Source: PGYR01 sp048267165 (GTDB lineage Bacteria > Bacteroidota > Ignavibacteria > Kapaibacteriales > UBA2268). From it: a stretch of DNA of 64,000 bases. The stretch spans positions 4,873-68,872 of the forward strand of contig JBLWYD010000015.1 in assembly GCA_048267165.1 (NCBI GenBank), written 5' to 3'. The first letter of the stretch is position 1; the number at the start of each line of letters is the position of its first letter. Positions 25,716 through 33,920 of this stretch are shown piece after piece. The notes beneath the pieces are model-generated. The model did no database searches. It was given only the letters and a program-made list of their open reading frames with translations, and was not told the origin of the DNA. Position numbers and translations under genes: made by a program.

Positions 25716-26954
25716 ATGAATACCTACGCTATACTAATAACGGCAATAGTTTTAATCGAATTTTTTATAGATAATACTACCAAATATCTAAACCTTAAAG
25801 CATTAGATGCAGAACTACCTGAAGAGTTTGCTGACGTTTATGATAGTGAAACGTATCGTAAGTCCCAAGAATATACCAAGACGAGAACTAAATTTGGGTT
25901 TATCAGCTCTGGTTTTGGGTTGGTTTCGTTACTACTATTCTGGTTCTTAGGTGGATTTGAATATGTGAATACATTAGCCGAGAGTTGGAGCAATAGCTTT
26001 ATATTACGTGGACTATATTTCTTTGGTATTCTAATAGTATTGCAGCAATTAGTATCACTACCATTTTCTATATATTCTACTTTCGTAATAGAAGAGCGAT
26101 TCGGATTCAACAAGACAACGGCTAAGACTTTCATTATTGATATGCTTAAAGGTATTGTACTATTAGGAGTAATTGGCGGAGCAGTCCTAGCACTTATCCT
26201 TTACATATTCAACGAACTAGGTGAGATGAGCTGGCTATATGCTTGGAGTGCTGTAATTGCGTTCACTTTGATAATGCAATACATAGCTCCGAAATGGATT
26301 ATGCCACTATTCAACAAGTTCAAACCGCTGGAAGATGGTGAATTGAAGCAACGAATAATTGAGTTTGCCGAGAAAGTAGATTTCCAATTGCAAGATATAT
26401 TCATAATGGATGGCTCAAAGCGTTCATCAAAATCAAATGCGTTCTTCACTGGATTTGGTAAGAATAAGAGAATCGCTCTATTCGATACCTTAGTCGAAAA
26501 ACATACTACTGGCGAATTAGTTTCCGTATTAGCACACGAGATTGGTCATTACAAGCGTAAGCATATCGTACAGGGCATGTTCATCAGTATATTGCATACA
26601 GGAGTGTTATTCTATTTGCTATCCTTGTTCCTATATCAAGAGGGTTTATATACGGCATTCTATATGGATAGCACACCTATATATGCTGGATTCCTTTTCT
26701 TCTCATTATTATATAGTCCAATAGAGACATTATTATCTATAGGTATGAACATATTATCTAGGAAAAATGAATACGAAGCAGATGAATTTGCAGTAGTTGG
26801 TAGAGCGAATAGAGACGATATGATATCGGCACTTAAAAAGCTTTCAAAAGATAATCTATCTAATCTAACTCCACACAAGTGGTATGTATTTATGAACTAC
26901 TCTCACCCACCAGTGATAGATAGGATACGAGCTATACAAACAACAAAGATTTAA
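25716..26954 (+). CDS. M48-family (Ste24-type) integral-membrane metalloprotease
   Basis: A 412-residue zinc protease of the M48/Ste24 (CAAX prenyl endopeptidase) family, with about seven membrane segments. The HExxH motif is in SVLAHEIGHYKRKH at ~residue 273, and the third zinc ligand Glu is in RKNEYEADEFAV at ~350. The N-terminal membrane block and EERFGFNKTT are typical of Ste24 and not of the shorter HtpX. In bacteria such proteins are thought to take part in membrane-protein quality control. The ATG at 25716 is chosen because a terminator hairpin occupies the upstream in-frame extension. The gene ends exactly one base before the clpS stop. Confidence 0.9.
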   Translation: MNTYAILITAIVLIEFFIDNTTKYLNLKALDAELPEEFADVYDSETYRKSQEYTKTRTKFGFISSGFGLVSLLLFWFLGGFEYVNTLAESWSNSFILRGLYFFGILIVLQQLVSLPFSIYSTFVIEERFGFNKTTAKTFIIDMLKGIVLLGVIGGAVLALILYIFNELGEMSWLYAWSAVIAFTLIMQYIAPKWIMPLFNKFKPLEDGELKQRIIEFAEKVDFQLQDIFIMDGSKRSSKSNAFFTGFGKNKRIALFDTLVEKHTTGELVSVLAHEIGHYKRKHIVQGMFISILHTGVLFYLLSLFLYQEGLYTAFYMDSTPIYAGFLFFSLLYSPIETLLSIGMNILSRKNEYEADEFAVVGRANRDDMISALKKLSKDNLSNLTPHKWYVFMNYSHPPVIDRIRAIQTTKI

Positions 26955-27272
26955 TTACATTTCTATTTCTGTGTGGAGTGCTATCTCTTCCAATACAGCA
27001 CTTACACGGAGACAAGCAGGCATATCACCTGAGTATGCAACAGCTTTACCAGAATTGTGTACTTGCCAAGTTATTTGCTGAGCTTTGTCGTAATCGCAGT
27101 TAGTCGCCTTGATTACTTGATTAATAACTTCGTCGAAAGTATGCCATTCATCATCATATAAGATAACTTTAGTTGGGTTAGCAACTTCTACTTCTACTAG
27201 TTCCTCTATCTCAGGAGATTCTTGTTGACCAGCCATATATATGTTGATTGAGTTGATATTCATATCTGACAA
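26955..27272 (-). CDS. clpS: ATP-dependent Clp protease adaptor ClpS
   Basis: A 105-residue adaptor that hands N-degron substrates to ClpA/ClpC-ClpP. The core is KVILYDDEWHTFDEVINQVI, with Asp-Asp at the peptide-binding pocket where many ClpS have Asn-Asp. It continues with DYDKAQQITWQVHNSGKAVA and CLRVSAVLEEIALHTEIE, the standard closing strand. The N-terminal 30 residues are acidic (SPEIEELVEVEV), as expected for the flexible extension that blocks the ATPase. The start could also be the later ATG before AGQQES. No clpA or clpC is nearby. Confidence 0.9.
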   Translation of the reverse strand: MSDMNINSINIYMAGQQESPEIEELVEVEVANPTKVILYDDEWHTFDEVINQVIKATNCDYDKAQQITWQVHNSGKAVAYSGDMPACLRVSAVLEEIALHTEIEM

Positions 27273-27401
27273 TTTTTATTAGGATTGCAAAAATACGAAA
27301 AAATATATTGATAAGTGAACAATAATGATTTTATAGATTCCGAATATTTGACGATATTTGCAGAGAGATATTTAATTCTAATACAAATTTAAAGGAGCAT
27401 C

Positions 27402-27971
27402 ATGAAATCATTGAAATTGGTGGCAATATTATTTGCCTTTATTCTAATAGCAAGCTGTAAAGATGACAGTCCCACAGATGGAGGTGACTCATCAGGAATA
27501 GCAGCTTCTATAAATGGAGAACAAGGGTCATCTGTAACTTATACAAAACTGGATGGAACAATTGGTAAAACTAATGGTACTTCCGTTCTAGGATGGGATG
27601 GTGGTCAACTATTGGGTTCAAGTTTCTTCAGGCAATTAAGATTAAGTTCAGATGTTGGTACCTTTAATATTAGATTCAATATGGAGAAAGGATCTAAATT
27701 TAGTGAGATAGCCATAGGAGAGAATCCTATATCTCCTTCTATTTTATTATTACAAGATTCGCAATACTTAAAGGGACATCAAATAGAGGGTTATTTTAGC
27801 TTTAGCAGTGAGTTCCCTAAATTAGAACCTTTTTCAGGAACTGTTAAAATATACAAAGACAAAAGCTATGGAGTTTCTACATACAGCATATCTGGTGAAA
27901 TTGATGCTACTTTAAGTGGCTCAAATCGCACATTCAAAGCATATTTTTGGAAAAAAGAAGCTACTTGGTAA
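27402..27971 (+). CDS. small lipoprotein of unknown function
   Basis: A 189-residue lipoprotein with the lipobox IASC at Cys19 and an acidic, Gly/Ser-rich linker (KDDSPTDGGDSSG). The remaining ~150 residues look all-beta, with short polar/aromatic strands (FNIRFNMEKG, GYFSFSSEF, TYSISGEIDATLSG). The general shape resembles other small Bacteroidota lipoproteins in which an ASINGE-type strand follows the lipobox linker, but no named family was recognised. AAAGGAG stands four bases before the start. It is a single-gene unit with a strong terminator downstream. Confidence 0.65.
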   Translation: MKSLKLVAILFAFILIASCKDDSPTDGGDSSGIAASINGEQGSSVTYTKLDGTIGKTNGTSVLGWDGGQLLGSSFFRQLRLSSDVGTFNIRFNMEKGSKFSEIAIGENPISPSILLLQDSQYLKGHQIEGYFSFSSEFPKLEPFSGTVKIYKDKSYGVSTYSISGEIDATLSGSNRTFKAYFWKKEATW

Positions 27972-27995
27972 AAGAGATAAAACTTTGAACAACAT

Positions 27996-28031
27996 AAAAG
28001 CCATTTGAATTTTAACTCAAATGGCTTTTTT
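27996..28031. terminator. shared terminator, lipoprotein and peroxidase genes
   Basis: AAAAGCCATTTGA pairs with TCAAATGGCTTTT (27996-28008 with 28017-28029). T runs on the plus strand and a shorter T stretch on the minus strand let it serve both converging genes. Confidence 0.85.
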
Positions 28032-28049
28032 GCTTTAAACTTCTATTTT

Positions 28050-28262
28050 TTATTGAAGTGCAGATTTGGGTACTTCACCTGTTAGAGTTTTCAGGAAAGC
28101 TACTATATCATTCACATCTCCCTCACTAAGCTGTTTATTCAGCTGAACATCAGCCATTATAGCAACTGCGTCCTCTAGTTTCTCTACGCTACCATCATGG
28201 AAATAAGGCCATGTTTTCTCTATGTTTCTTAGTCCTGGTACTTTGAAGAAGTATTTATCTGA
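28050..28262 (-). pseudogene. severed C-terminal part of cytochrome c peroxidase
   Basis: Seventy codons in exactly the frame of the peroxidase gene lie beyond its amber stop and end at a TAA. They encode the expected family C-terminus: YFFKVPGLRNIEKTWPYFHD, then DAVAIMADVQLNKQLS and DIVAFLKTLTGEVPK. Met at full-length position 312 (AVAIMADVQ) matches the axial ligand of the electron-transfer haem in bacterial di-haem peroxidases. The segment has no start codon of its own. Its codons look undamaged, so the interruption is recent, a sequence error, or read through. Confidence 0.85.
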
Positions 28263-29090
28263 CTAGACTGCAGTTACCTCGAATTTACCTTCATCTTTTT
28301 TCTTGCTACCAGTGGCTTCCCAATACGGCTTATGTACACCAAATTTCTGGTACATGTTACCACCTAGTTGAGCACCAGCGTGACAAGTAATACAACCATT
28401 ATCCATAAACTTCTTCAAACCCTCTTTCTCTTGATCATTAAGTACTTCAGCTTTACCAGCCAAATACTCATCAAATCTAGATGGGGTAATCAATGTTCTT
28501 TCGAATGCACCTATTGCCTTAGCCACATCAGTTATAGTTATCTTTTTAGAATCTGGGAATACTGTTTTAAATTCAGACTTGTATTCTGCTATACCGTTCA
28601 ATCTCTTCTCTAGGAATTCGGGACTCGGCATTGCCATTTCTACTGGATTAACTATTGGACCAGCGGCTTGCTCTTCAACATCTTTAGCACGACCATCCCA
28701 GAACTGAACGAAATGGAACGCCGCATTTAACACAGTCGGTGAGTTTCTACCACCGAATTCGCCTTTGTCACCTGGTGAGAATGGTAGATTATCAACTCCG
28801 TAAGTTTCCATATTATGACAAGAGTTACAACTATTTTTTCCTTCTTTCGATAAACGAGTATCATAGTATAATTTCTTACCTAATGCCACTTTCTCTGGTG
28901 TTACAGGATTGTCGGGGTTGTCTATACTAGTTGGCAATACTGCAAACATAGTCTGTGCTTTTGAAAGCAATTCGCTTTTATCTTGAACTTGCTCTTGTGG
29001 TTGATTGTCCTTGTTCTCCTCTCCCCCACACGAGAAAAGAGTAAACATTGCTAACGTACCAAATGCCAGAATGGCAATTCTTTTTTTCAT
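28263..29090 (-). CDS. di-haem cytochrome c peroxidase, interrupted by an amber codon
   Basis: A 275-residue open part of a CcpA/MauG-superfamily di-haem peroxidase, a periplasmic lipoprotein (lipobox LFSC, Cys21) that reduces hydrogen peroxide with electrons from cytochrome c. The haem sites are CNSCH at 88-92 and CITCH at 233-237. LPFSPGDKGEFGGRNSPTVL is the usual substrate-channel block. The frame stops at TAG (28263-28265), where homologues continue for about 70 residues; the missing part is encoded intact and in frame directly downstream. The product as read would lack the second haem's Met ligand and is probably inactive unless the codon is read through. Confidence 0.88.
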   Translation of the reverse strand: MKKRIAILAFGTLAMFTLFSCGGEENKDNQPQEQVQDKSELLSKAQTMFAVLPTSIDNPDNPVTPEKVALGKKLYYDTRLSKEGKNSCNSCHNMETYGVDNLPFSPGDKGEFGGRNSPTVLNAAFHFVQFWDGRAKDVEEQAAGPIVNPVEMAMPSPEFLEKRLNGIAEYKSEFKTVFPDSKKITITDVAKAIGAFERTLITPSRFDEYLAGKAEVLNDQEKEGLKKFMDNGCITCHAGAQLGGNMYQKFGVHKPYWEATGSKKKDEGKFEVTAV

Positions 29091-29171
29091 AATAAATCCC
29101 TATTTGTAAAAAACTATAGACGATTAATATAGCAATTATTGAGGAATAAATTATACTTTATTATTAGATTA

Positions 29172-31319
29172 TTACTTCACTACATTTATCTTTCTAGTGA
29201 GCAGTCGGCTCTCGCTCTTCAGAGTTATTATGTAAGTCCCAGATTTTAGATTGCTAATAGATACCGAATTTCGGTTTTGAATGCTTGCATTCATCTCCTT
29301 ACTACCCTCTATATTGAATATAGAAAGCTCAGTAAGTCCATCAGCTAATGCTTGTGGTAATATCTGAATGTTCGATTCTGTAACCGTCATATATTCAGCT
29401 AGTGTTTGCTCGGGAGTTACTGAGGTAAATATTCCTTCATTTACGAATATAAGTGTGTCGTTACCTGCCTTATCGCAAGCATATATAACAGCAAAAGCAT
29501 CTAAGTTGGGATTACGTTTGGTCAATACAAACTCTAACTGTACTGGCTCACCCGGTATAAAGCTATTGCCATTGGGGTCGGTTATGAACCCCTCATCTGC
29601 TGATATAATCTCAAAATCGAAGTTGCGGCTATACTCTTTGAACATGTTTAGCTGAGCCAATTTGGAAGAATTCTCGATTCCGTCATAAACTATACCATTT
29701 ACCTTACTACCATCTTTATTATTTGTGAGGGTTACTAAAGGAACTTTGGTATCAGTGGAAGTTAGATCTTTCAAAGAAGTAGCAAGTGGGAAGCCGAAGA
29801 AGTCTGTCTTCTCACCTCCTGGACCTGAAACAAATCCATATGTAAGTTTATAGATATAACCAGCAAATTTTGACTTTTCCGAACGAATGAAATAATTACA
29901 ACTATCTGGAAGACTTATTTCTTTAGTTGCGTATAACTTACCATCTATTTCAACTGAAGAATAACTATCTCCGTAAATATCCTTTATTGATTTCCATTCA
30001 ATATTTGAGTTATTTGTATCAATTATTGAAAATTCTAAATCGGAAGGAAATTCATTGTTGTTATCTAGTTCAAAATATAACTCCAGCTTTTTTATAGTTT
30101 CAGCCCAATCACCCGAATTTTGGTCTATAAATCTTGTTTCATCAAGACTAAAGAGGCTAAAAGAAGCAAAATAAGAGGATTGTTCAAGTGGAGTGATTAA
30201 ACTCATATTGCTTGAAACTAAAAAATCTGTTGAAGCATCCCTATAATAATCTGGAAACACCATAATTGAAATAAGTTTATCGGAAGTAATTATTGTTGGA
30301 GAGATAATTCCAAACTCTTCATCTCGATTTCTATCTGTCCATATTTTACCTTCAAATATTTCATTAGTTGTACTGTTATTAACTGTAGTCCAATAAACAC
30401 CATTTCGAAAAATCTTAGTATCATCTTCTAAAGCAAAAATCCTTATAGTTGGAAATTCATTAAGTTCTCTAAATGTAGGTATAGAATAAGTTTTCCCCCA
30501 AGAATTAGTAGGGAAAATTGTTGATTGAACTTCATTTGATAAACTTCTTCCTGCTGGTTGACTCATTGATAATTGAGAATATTGTAGATTTACTGGTTTA
30601 TTAGACTTAATCAAACTACCTGATAAATCACCGATACTATCTATTGAAAATATATTCCATACATCACCCTTATTTAATGTTTTTACTAGTGTTCCTCCAG
30701 CCATTACTGAATCGCCATTTTCTAATCGTATTTTTAAATCTTTGTTAAAAGAGCTTAGTTTTAATTCAACTCGGGTATTATTATATGGAGAAGTAACGCT
30801 TACACTAGGTGGGTTGTTATTTGAGAAATATGTCTGTAACATAAATTCCTTACCTAAACTATTCGTCGGTATTGCCAAAGAAGCATCTTTTACCCCCCCA
30901 TATGAATTGTAAGTCTGAACGCTAATCGGATATTTAGATACTATCTGGATTCCCGAAGATTGAGATATTCTAGTTATAATTCGTTGTAAATAATCTCTCT
31001 CTTGATATTCGGCATATTTATCGCTACTTAACCTGATTACAGTATCTTTCCCTGCTTCAATTTTTATTTTTATATTAATTTGTTTTGATTTACTTAATAT
31101 TTCAACTTCGTTATCTTCTGAAGAGGTTATAACTATATAGAATGATTCATCAAAAAATTTATAGAACATTTCGGGCATGGCAAACCAAAAGTCTGTGCCC
31201 ATATTAGTTTGACCCAGCATTGGGGCTAATTCTTCACGAATTTTGTCGGCATCTGATTGGGAGTAGCTATAGGTGAACAAGCTAATAAAGACGATAATTG
31301 CAATTGAGAATGCTTTCAT
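29172..31319 (-). CDS. IgGFc-binding-like T9SS cargo protein, copy D
   Basis: A 715-residue secreted protein with signal peptide MKAFSIAIIVFISLFTYSYS. The region ~35-480 resembles the IgGFc-binding N-terminal domain: GTDFWFAMPEMFYKF, strand repeats, DASLAIPTNSLGKEFML and QPAGRSLSNEVQ. The segment ~530-630 is Ig-like, then comes the linker TPEQTLAEYMTVTESNIQIL, and the last ~75 residues are a T9SS type A sorting domain ending in a Lys/Arg-rich tail (RLLTRKINVVK). Residues 1-597 are identical to the next gene; differences cluster in the C-terminal 120 residues. It is the last gene of a four-gene minus-strand array. Ligand binding is not shown. Confidence 0.82.
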   Translation of the reverse strand: MKAFSIAIIVFISLFTYSYSQSDADKIREELAPMLGQTNMGTDFWFAMPEMFYKFFDESFYIVITSSEDNEVEILSKSKQINIKIKIEAGKDTVIRLSSDKYAEYQERDYLQRIITRISQSSGIQIVSKYPISVQTYNSYGGVKDASLAIPTNSLGKEFMLQTYFSNNNPPSVSVTSPYNNTRVELKLSSFNKDLKIRLENGDSVMAGGTLVKTLNKGDVWNIFSIDSIGDLSGSLIKSNKPVNLQYSQLSMSQPAGRSLSNEVQSTIFPTNSWGKTYSIPTFRELNEFPTIRIFALEDDTKIFRNGVYWTTVNNSTTNEIFEGKIWTDRNRDEEFGIISPTIITSDKLISIMVFPDYYRDASTDFLVSSNMSLITPLEQSSYFASFSLFSLDETRFIDQNSGDWAETIKKLELYFELDNNNEFPSDLEFSIIDTNNSNIEWKSIKDIYGDSYSSVEIDGKLYATKEISLPDSCNYFIRSEKSKFAGYIYKLTYGFVSGPGGEKTDFFGFPLATSLKDLTSTDTKVPLVTLTNNKDGSKVNGIVYDGIENSSKLAQLNMFKEYSRNFDFEIISADEGFITDPNGNSFIPGEPVQLEFVLTKRNPNLDAFAVIYACDKAGNDTLIFVNEGIFTSVTPEQTLAEYMTVTESNIQILPQALADGLTELSIFNIEGSKEMNASIQNRNSVSISNLKSGTYIITLKSESRLLTRKINVVK

Positions 31320-31649
31320 TTTATACTCCGTTTTGTTGTTAGATTAGAGACACAGGAAATGCAAGTTTAGTTACAAATAAACAAAAAAATCCCAACCAGC
31401 TATACTAATTGGGATTCAATAATTCTATTTTTTACTAAAACTCTACTTAACTATATTTATCTTTCTAGTGAGTATTCGGCTCTCGCTCTTCAGAGTTATA
31501 ATATATGTACCAGATTTGAGATTGCTAATAGATACCGAATTTTGGTTTTGAATATTAGCATTCATCTCCTTACTACCTTCTATATTGAATATAGAAAGCT
31601 CAGTAAACCCATCAGCTAATGCTTGTGGTAATATCTGAATGTTCGATTC
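29541..31649. repeat. tandem duplication, downstream copy
   Basis: Aligned at an offset of 2271 bp with 31812-33920, these 2109 bases show no difference by eye. The block covers most of copy D, the 123-bp spacer including the terminator, and the 3' end of copy C. It stops abruptly at one C/D mismatch (29540 against 31811) and one C/B mismatch (31650 against 33921). Confidence 0.88.
31382..31416 (-). terminator. terminator after copy C
   Basis: AATCCCAA (31388-31395) pairs with TTGGGATT (31409-31416); read on the minus strand it is followed by seven T. The same element recurs 2271 bp away after copy B. Confidence 0.8.
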
Positions 31650-33590
31650 TGTAACCGTCATATACTCTGCTAGAGTTTGTTCGGGAGTGACGGTGGTAAA
31701 TATTCCTTCATTTACGAATATAAGTGTATCGTTCCCTGCCTTATCGCAAGCATAGACTACAGCAAAAGCATCTAAGTTGGGATTACGTTTGGTCAATACA
31801 AACTCTAACTTTACTGGCTCACCCGGTATAAAGCTATTGCCATTGGGGTCGGTTATGAACCCCTCATCTGCTGATATAATCTCAAAATCGAAGTTGCGGC
31901 TATACTCTTTGAACATGTTTAGCTGAGCCAATTTGGAAGAATTCTCGATTCCGTCATAAACTATACCATTTACCTTACTACCATCTTTATTATTTGTGAG
32001 GGTTACTAAAGGAACTTTGGTATCAGTGGAAGTTAGATCTTTCAAAGAAGTAGCAAGTGGGAAGCCGAAGAAGTCTGTCTTCTCACCTCCTGGACCTGAA
32101 ACAAATCCATATGTAAGTTTATAGATATAACCAGCAAATTTTGACTTTTCCGAACGAATGAAATAATTACAACTATCTGGAAGACTTATTTCTTTAGTTG
32201 CGTATAACTTACCATCTATTTCAACTGAAGAATAACTATCTCCGTAAATATCCTTTATTGATTTCCATTCAATATTTGAGTTATTTGTATCAATTATTGA
32301 AAATTCTAAATCGGAAGGAAATTCATTGTTGTTATCTAGTTCAAAATATAACTCCAGCTTTTTTATAGTTTCAGCCCAATCACCCGAATTTTGGTCTATA
32401 AATCTTGTTTCATCAAGACTAAAGAGGCTAAAAGAAGCAAAATAAGAGGATTGTTCAAGTGGAGTGATTAAACTCATATTGCTTGAAACTAAAAAATCTG
32501 TTGAAGCATCCCTATAATAATCTGGAAACACCATAATTGAAATAAGTTTATCGGAAGTAATTATTGTTGGAGAGATAATTCCAAACTCTTCATCTCGATT
32601 TCTATCTGTCCATATTTTACCTTCAAATATTTCATTAGTTGTACTGTTATTAACTGTAGTCCAATAAACACCATTTCGAAAAATCTTAGTATCATCTTCT
32701 AAAGCAAAAATCCTTATAGTTGGAAATTCATTAAGTTCTCTAAATGTAGGTATAGAATAAGTTTTCCCCCAAGAATTAGTAGGGAAAATTGTTGATTGAA
32801 CTTCATTTGATAAACTTCTTCCTGCTGGTTGACTCATTGATAATTGAGAATATTGTAGATTTACTGGTTTATTAGACTTAATCAAACTACCTGATAAATC
32901 ACCGATACTATCTATTGAAAATATATTCCATACATCACCCTTATTTAATGTTTTTACTAGTGTTCCTCCAGCCATTACTGAATCGCCATTTTCTAATCGT
33001 ATTTTTAAATCTTTGTTAAAAGAGCTTAGTTTTAATTCAACTCGGGTATTATTATATGGAGAAGTAACGCTTACACTAGGTGGGTTGTTATTTGAGAAAT
33101 ATGTCTGTAACATAAATTCCTTACCTAAACTATTCGTCGGTATTGCCAAAGAAGCATCTTTTACCCCCCCATATGAATTGTAAGTCTGAACGCTAATCGG
33201 ATATTTAGATACTATCTGGATTCCCGAAGATTGAGATATTCTAGTTATAATTCGTTGTAAATAATCTCTCTCTTGATATTCGGCATATTTATCGCTACTT
33301 AACCTGATTACAGTATCTTTCCCTGCTTCAATTTTTATTTTTATATTAATTTGTTTTGATTTACTTAATATTTCAACTTCGTTATCTTCTGAAGAGGTTA
33401 TAACTATATAGAATGATTCATCAAAAAATTTATAGAACATTTCGGGCATGGCAAACCAAAAGTCTGTGCCCATATTAGTTTGACCCAGCATTGGGGCTAA
33501 TTCTTCACGAATTTTGTCGGCATCTGATTGGGAGTAGCTATAGGTGAACAAGCTAATAAAGACGATAATTGCAATTGAGAATGCTTTCAT
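31443..33590 (-). CDS. IgGFc-binding-like T9SS cargo protein, chimeric copy C
   Basis: A 715-residue paralogue. Residues 1-597 equal copy D, while the last ~67 residues and stop equal copy B (33714-35864) base for base; a patch of C-specific differences lies between. The gene is therefore a hybrid, D-type body plus B-type sorting domain, made by the 2271-bp tandem duplication. Signal peptide, IgGFc-binding-like region, Ig-like segment, EQTLAEYMTV linker and T9SS type A domain are all intact, so the protein should be made and exported. It has its own terminator and a CGGAG sequence six bases before the start, both copied with the unit. Confidence 0.85.
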   Translation of the reverse strand: MKAFSIAIIVFISLFTYSYSQSDADKIREELAPMLGQTNMGTDFWFAMPEMFYKFFDESFYIVITSSEDNEVEILSKSKQINIKIKIEAGKDTVIRLSSDKYAEYQERDYLQRIITRISQSSGIQIVSKYPISVQTYNSYGGVKDASLAIPTNSLGKEFMLQTYFSNNNPPSVSVTSPYNNTRVELKLSSFNKDLKIRLENGDSVMAGGTLVKTLNKGDVWNIFSIDSIGDLSGSLIKSNKPVNLQYSQLSMSQPAGRSLSNEVQSTIFPTNSWGKTYSIPTFRELNEFPTIRIFALEDDTKIFRNGVYWTTVNNSTTNEIFEGKIWTDRNRDEEFGIISPTIITSDKLISIMVFPDYYRDASTDFLVSSNMSLITPLEQSSYFASFSLFSLDETRFIDQNSGDWAETIKKLELYFELDNNNEFPSDLEFSIIDTNNSNIEWKSIKDIYGDSYSSVEIDGKLYATKEISLPDSCNYFIRSEKSKFAGYIYKLTYGFVSGPGGEKTDFFGFPLATSLKDLTSTDTKVPLVTLTNNKDGSKVNGIVYDGIENSSKLAQLNMFKEYSRNFDFEIISADEGFITDPNGNSFIPGEPVKLEFVLTKRNPNLDAFAVVYACDKAGNDTLIFVNEGIFTTVTPEQTLAEYMTVTESNIQILPQALADGFTELSIFNIEGSKEMNANIQNQNSVSISNLKSGTYIITLKSESRILTRKINIVK

Positions 33591-33920
33591 TTTATACTCC
33601 GTTTTGTTGTTAGATTAGAGACACAGGAAATGCAAGTTTAGTTACAAATAAACAAAAAAATCCCAACCAGCTATACTAATTGGGATTCAATAATTCTATT
33701 TTTTACTAAAACTCTACTTAACTATATTTATCTTTCTAGTGAGTATTCGGCTCTCGCTCTTCAGAGTTATAATATATGTACCAGATTTGAGATTGCTAAT
33801 AGATACCGAATTTTGGTTTTGAATATTAGCATTCATCTCCTTACTACCTTCTATATTGAATATAGAAAGCTCAGTAAACCCATCAGCTAATGCTTGTGGT
33901 AATATCTGAATGTTCGATTC
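31812..33920. repeat. tandem duplication, upstream copy
   Basis: Partner of 29541-31649 at a 2271-bp offset. Its upstream end lies inside the sorting-domain part of copy B, and its downstream end lies inside copy C, just before the C-terminal region. Confidence 0.88.
33653..33687 (-). terminator. terminator after copy B
   Basis: The same AATCCCAA/TTGGGATT hairpin as at 31382-31416, at the equivalent place 2271 bp away, ending the transcript of copy B. Confidence 0.8.

Noticed and set aside
28263..28265. Pyrrolysine or reassigned TAG
   Set aside because: No pyl gene or suppressor tRNA is in the window and no other gene is interrupted by TAG; a point mutation or sequence error is simpler.
29172..33590. 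Near-identical copies C and D as an assembly duplication
   Set aside because: The copies differ at their C-terminal ends in a patterned way (C matches B there), which a simple assembly error would not create. Read depth should still be checked.
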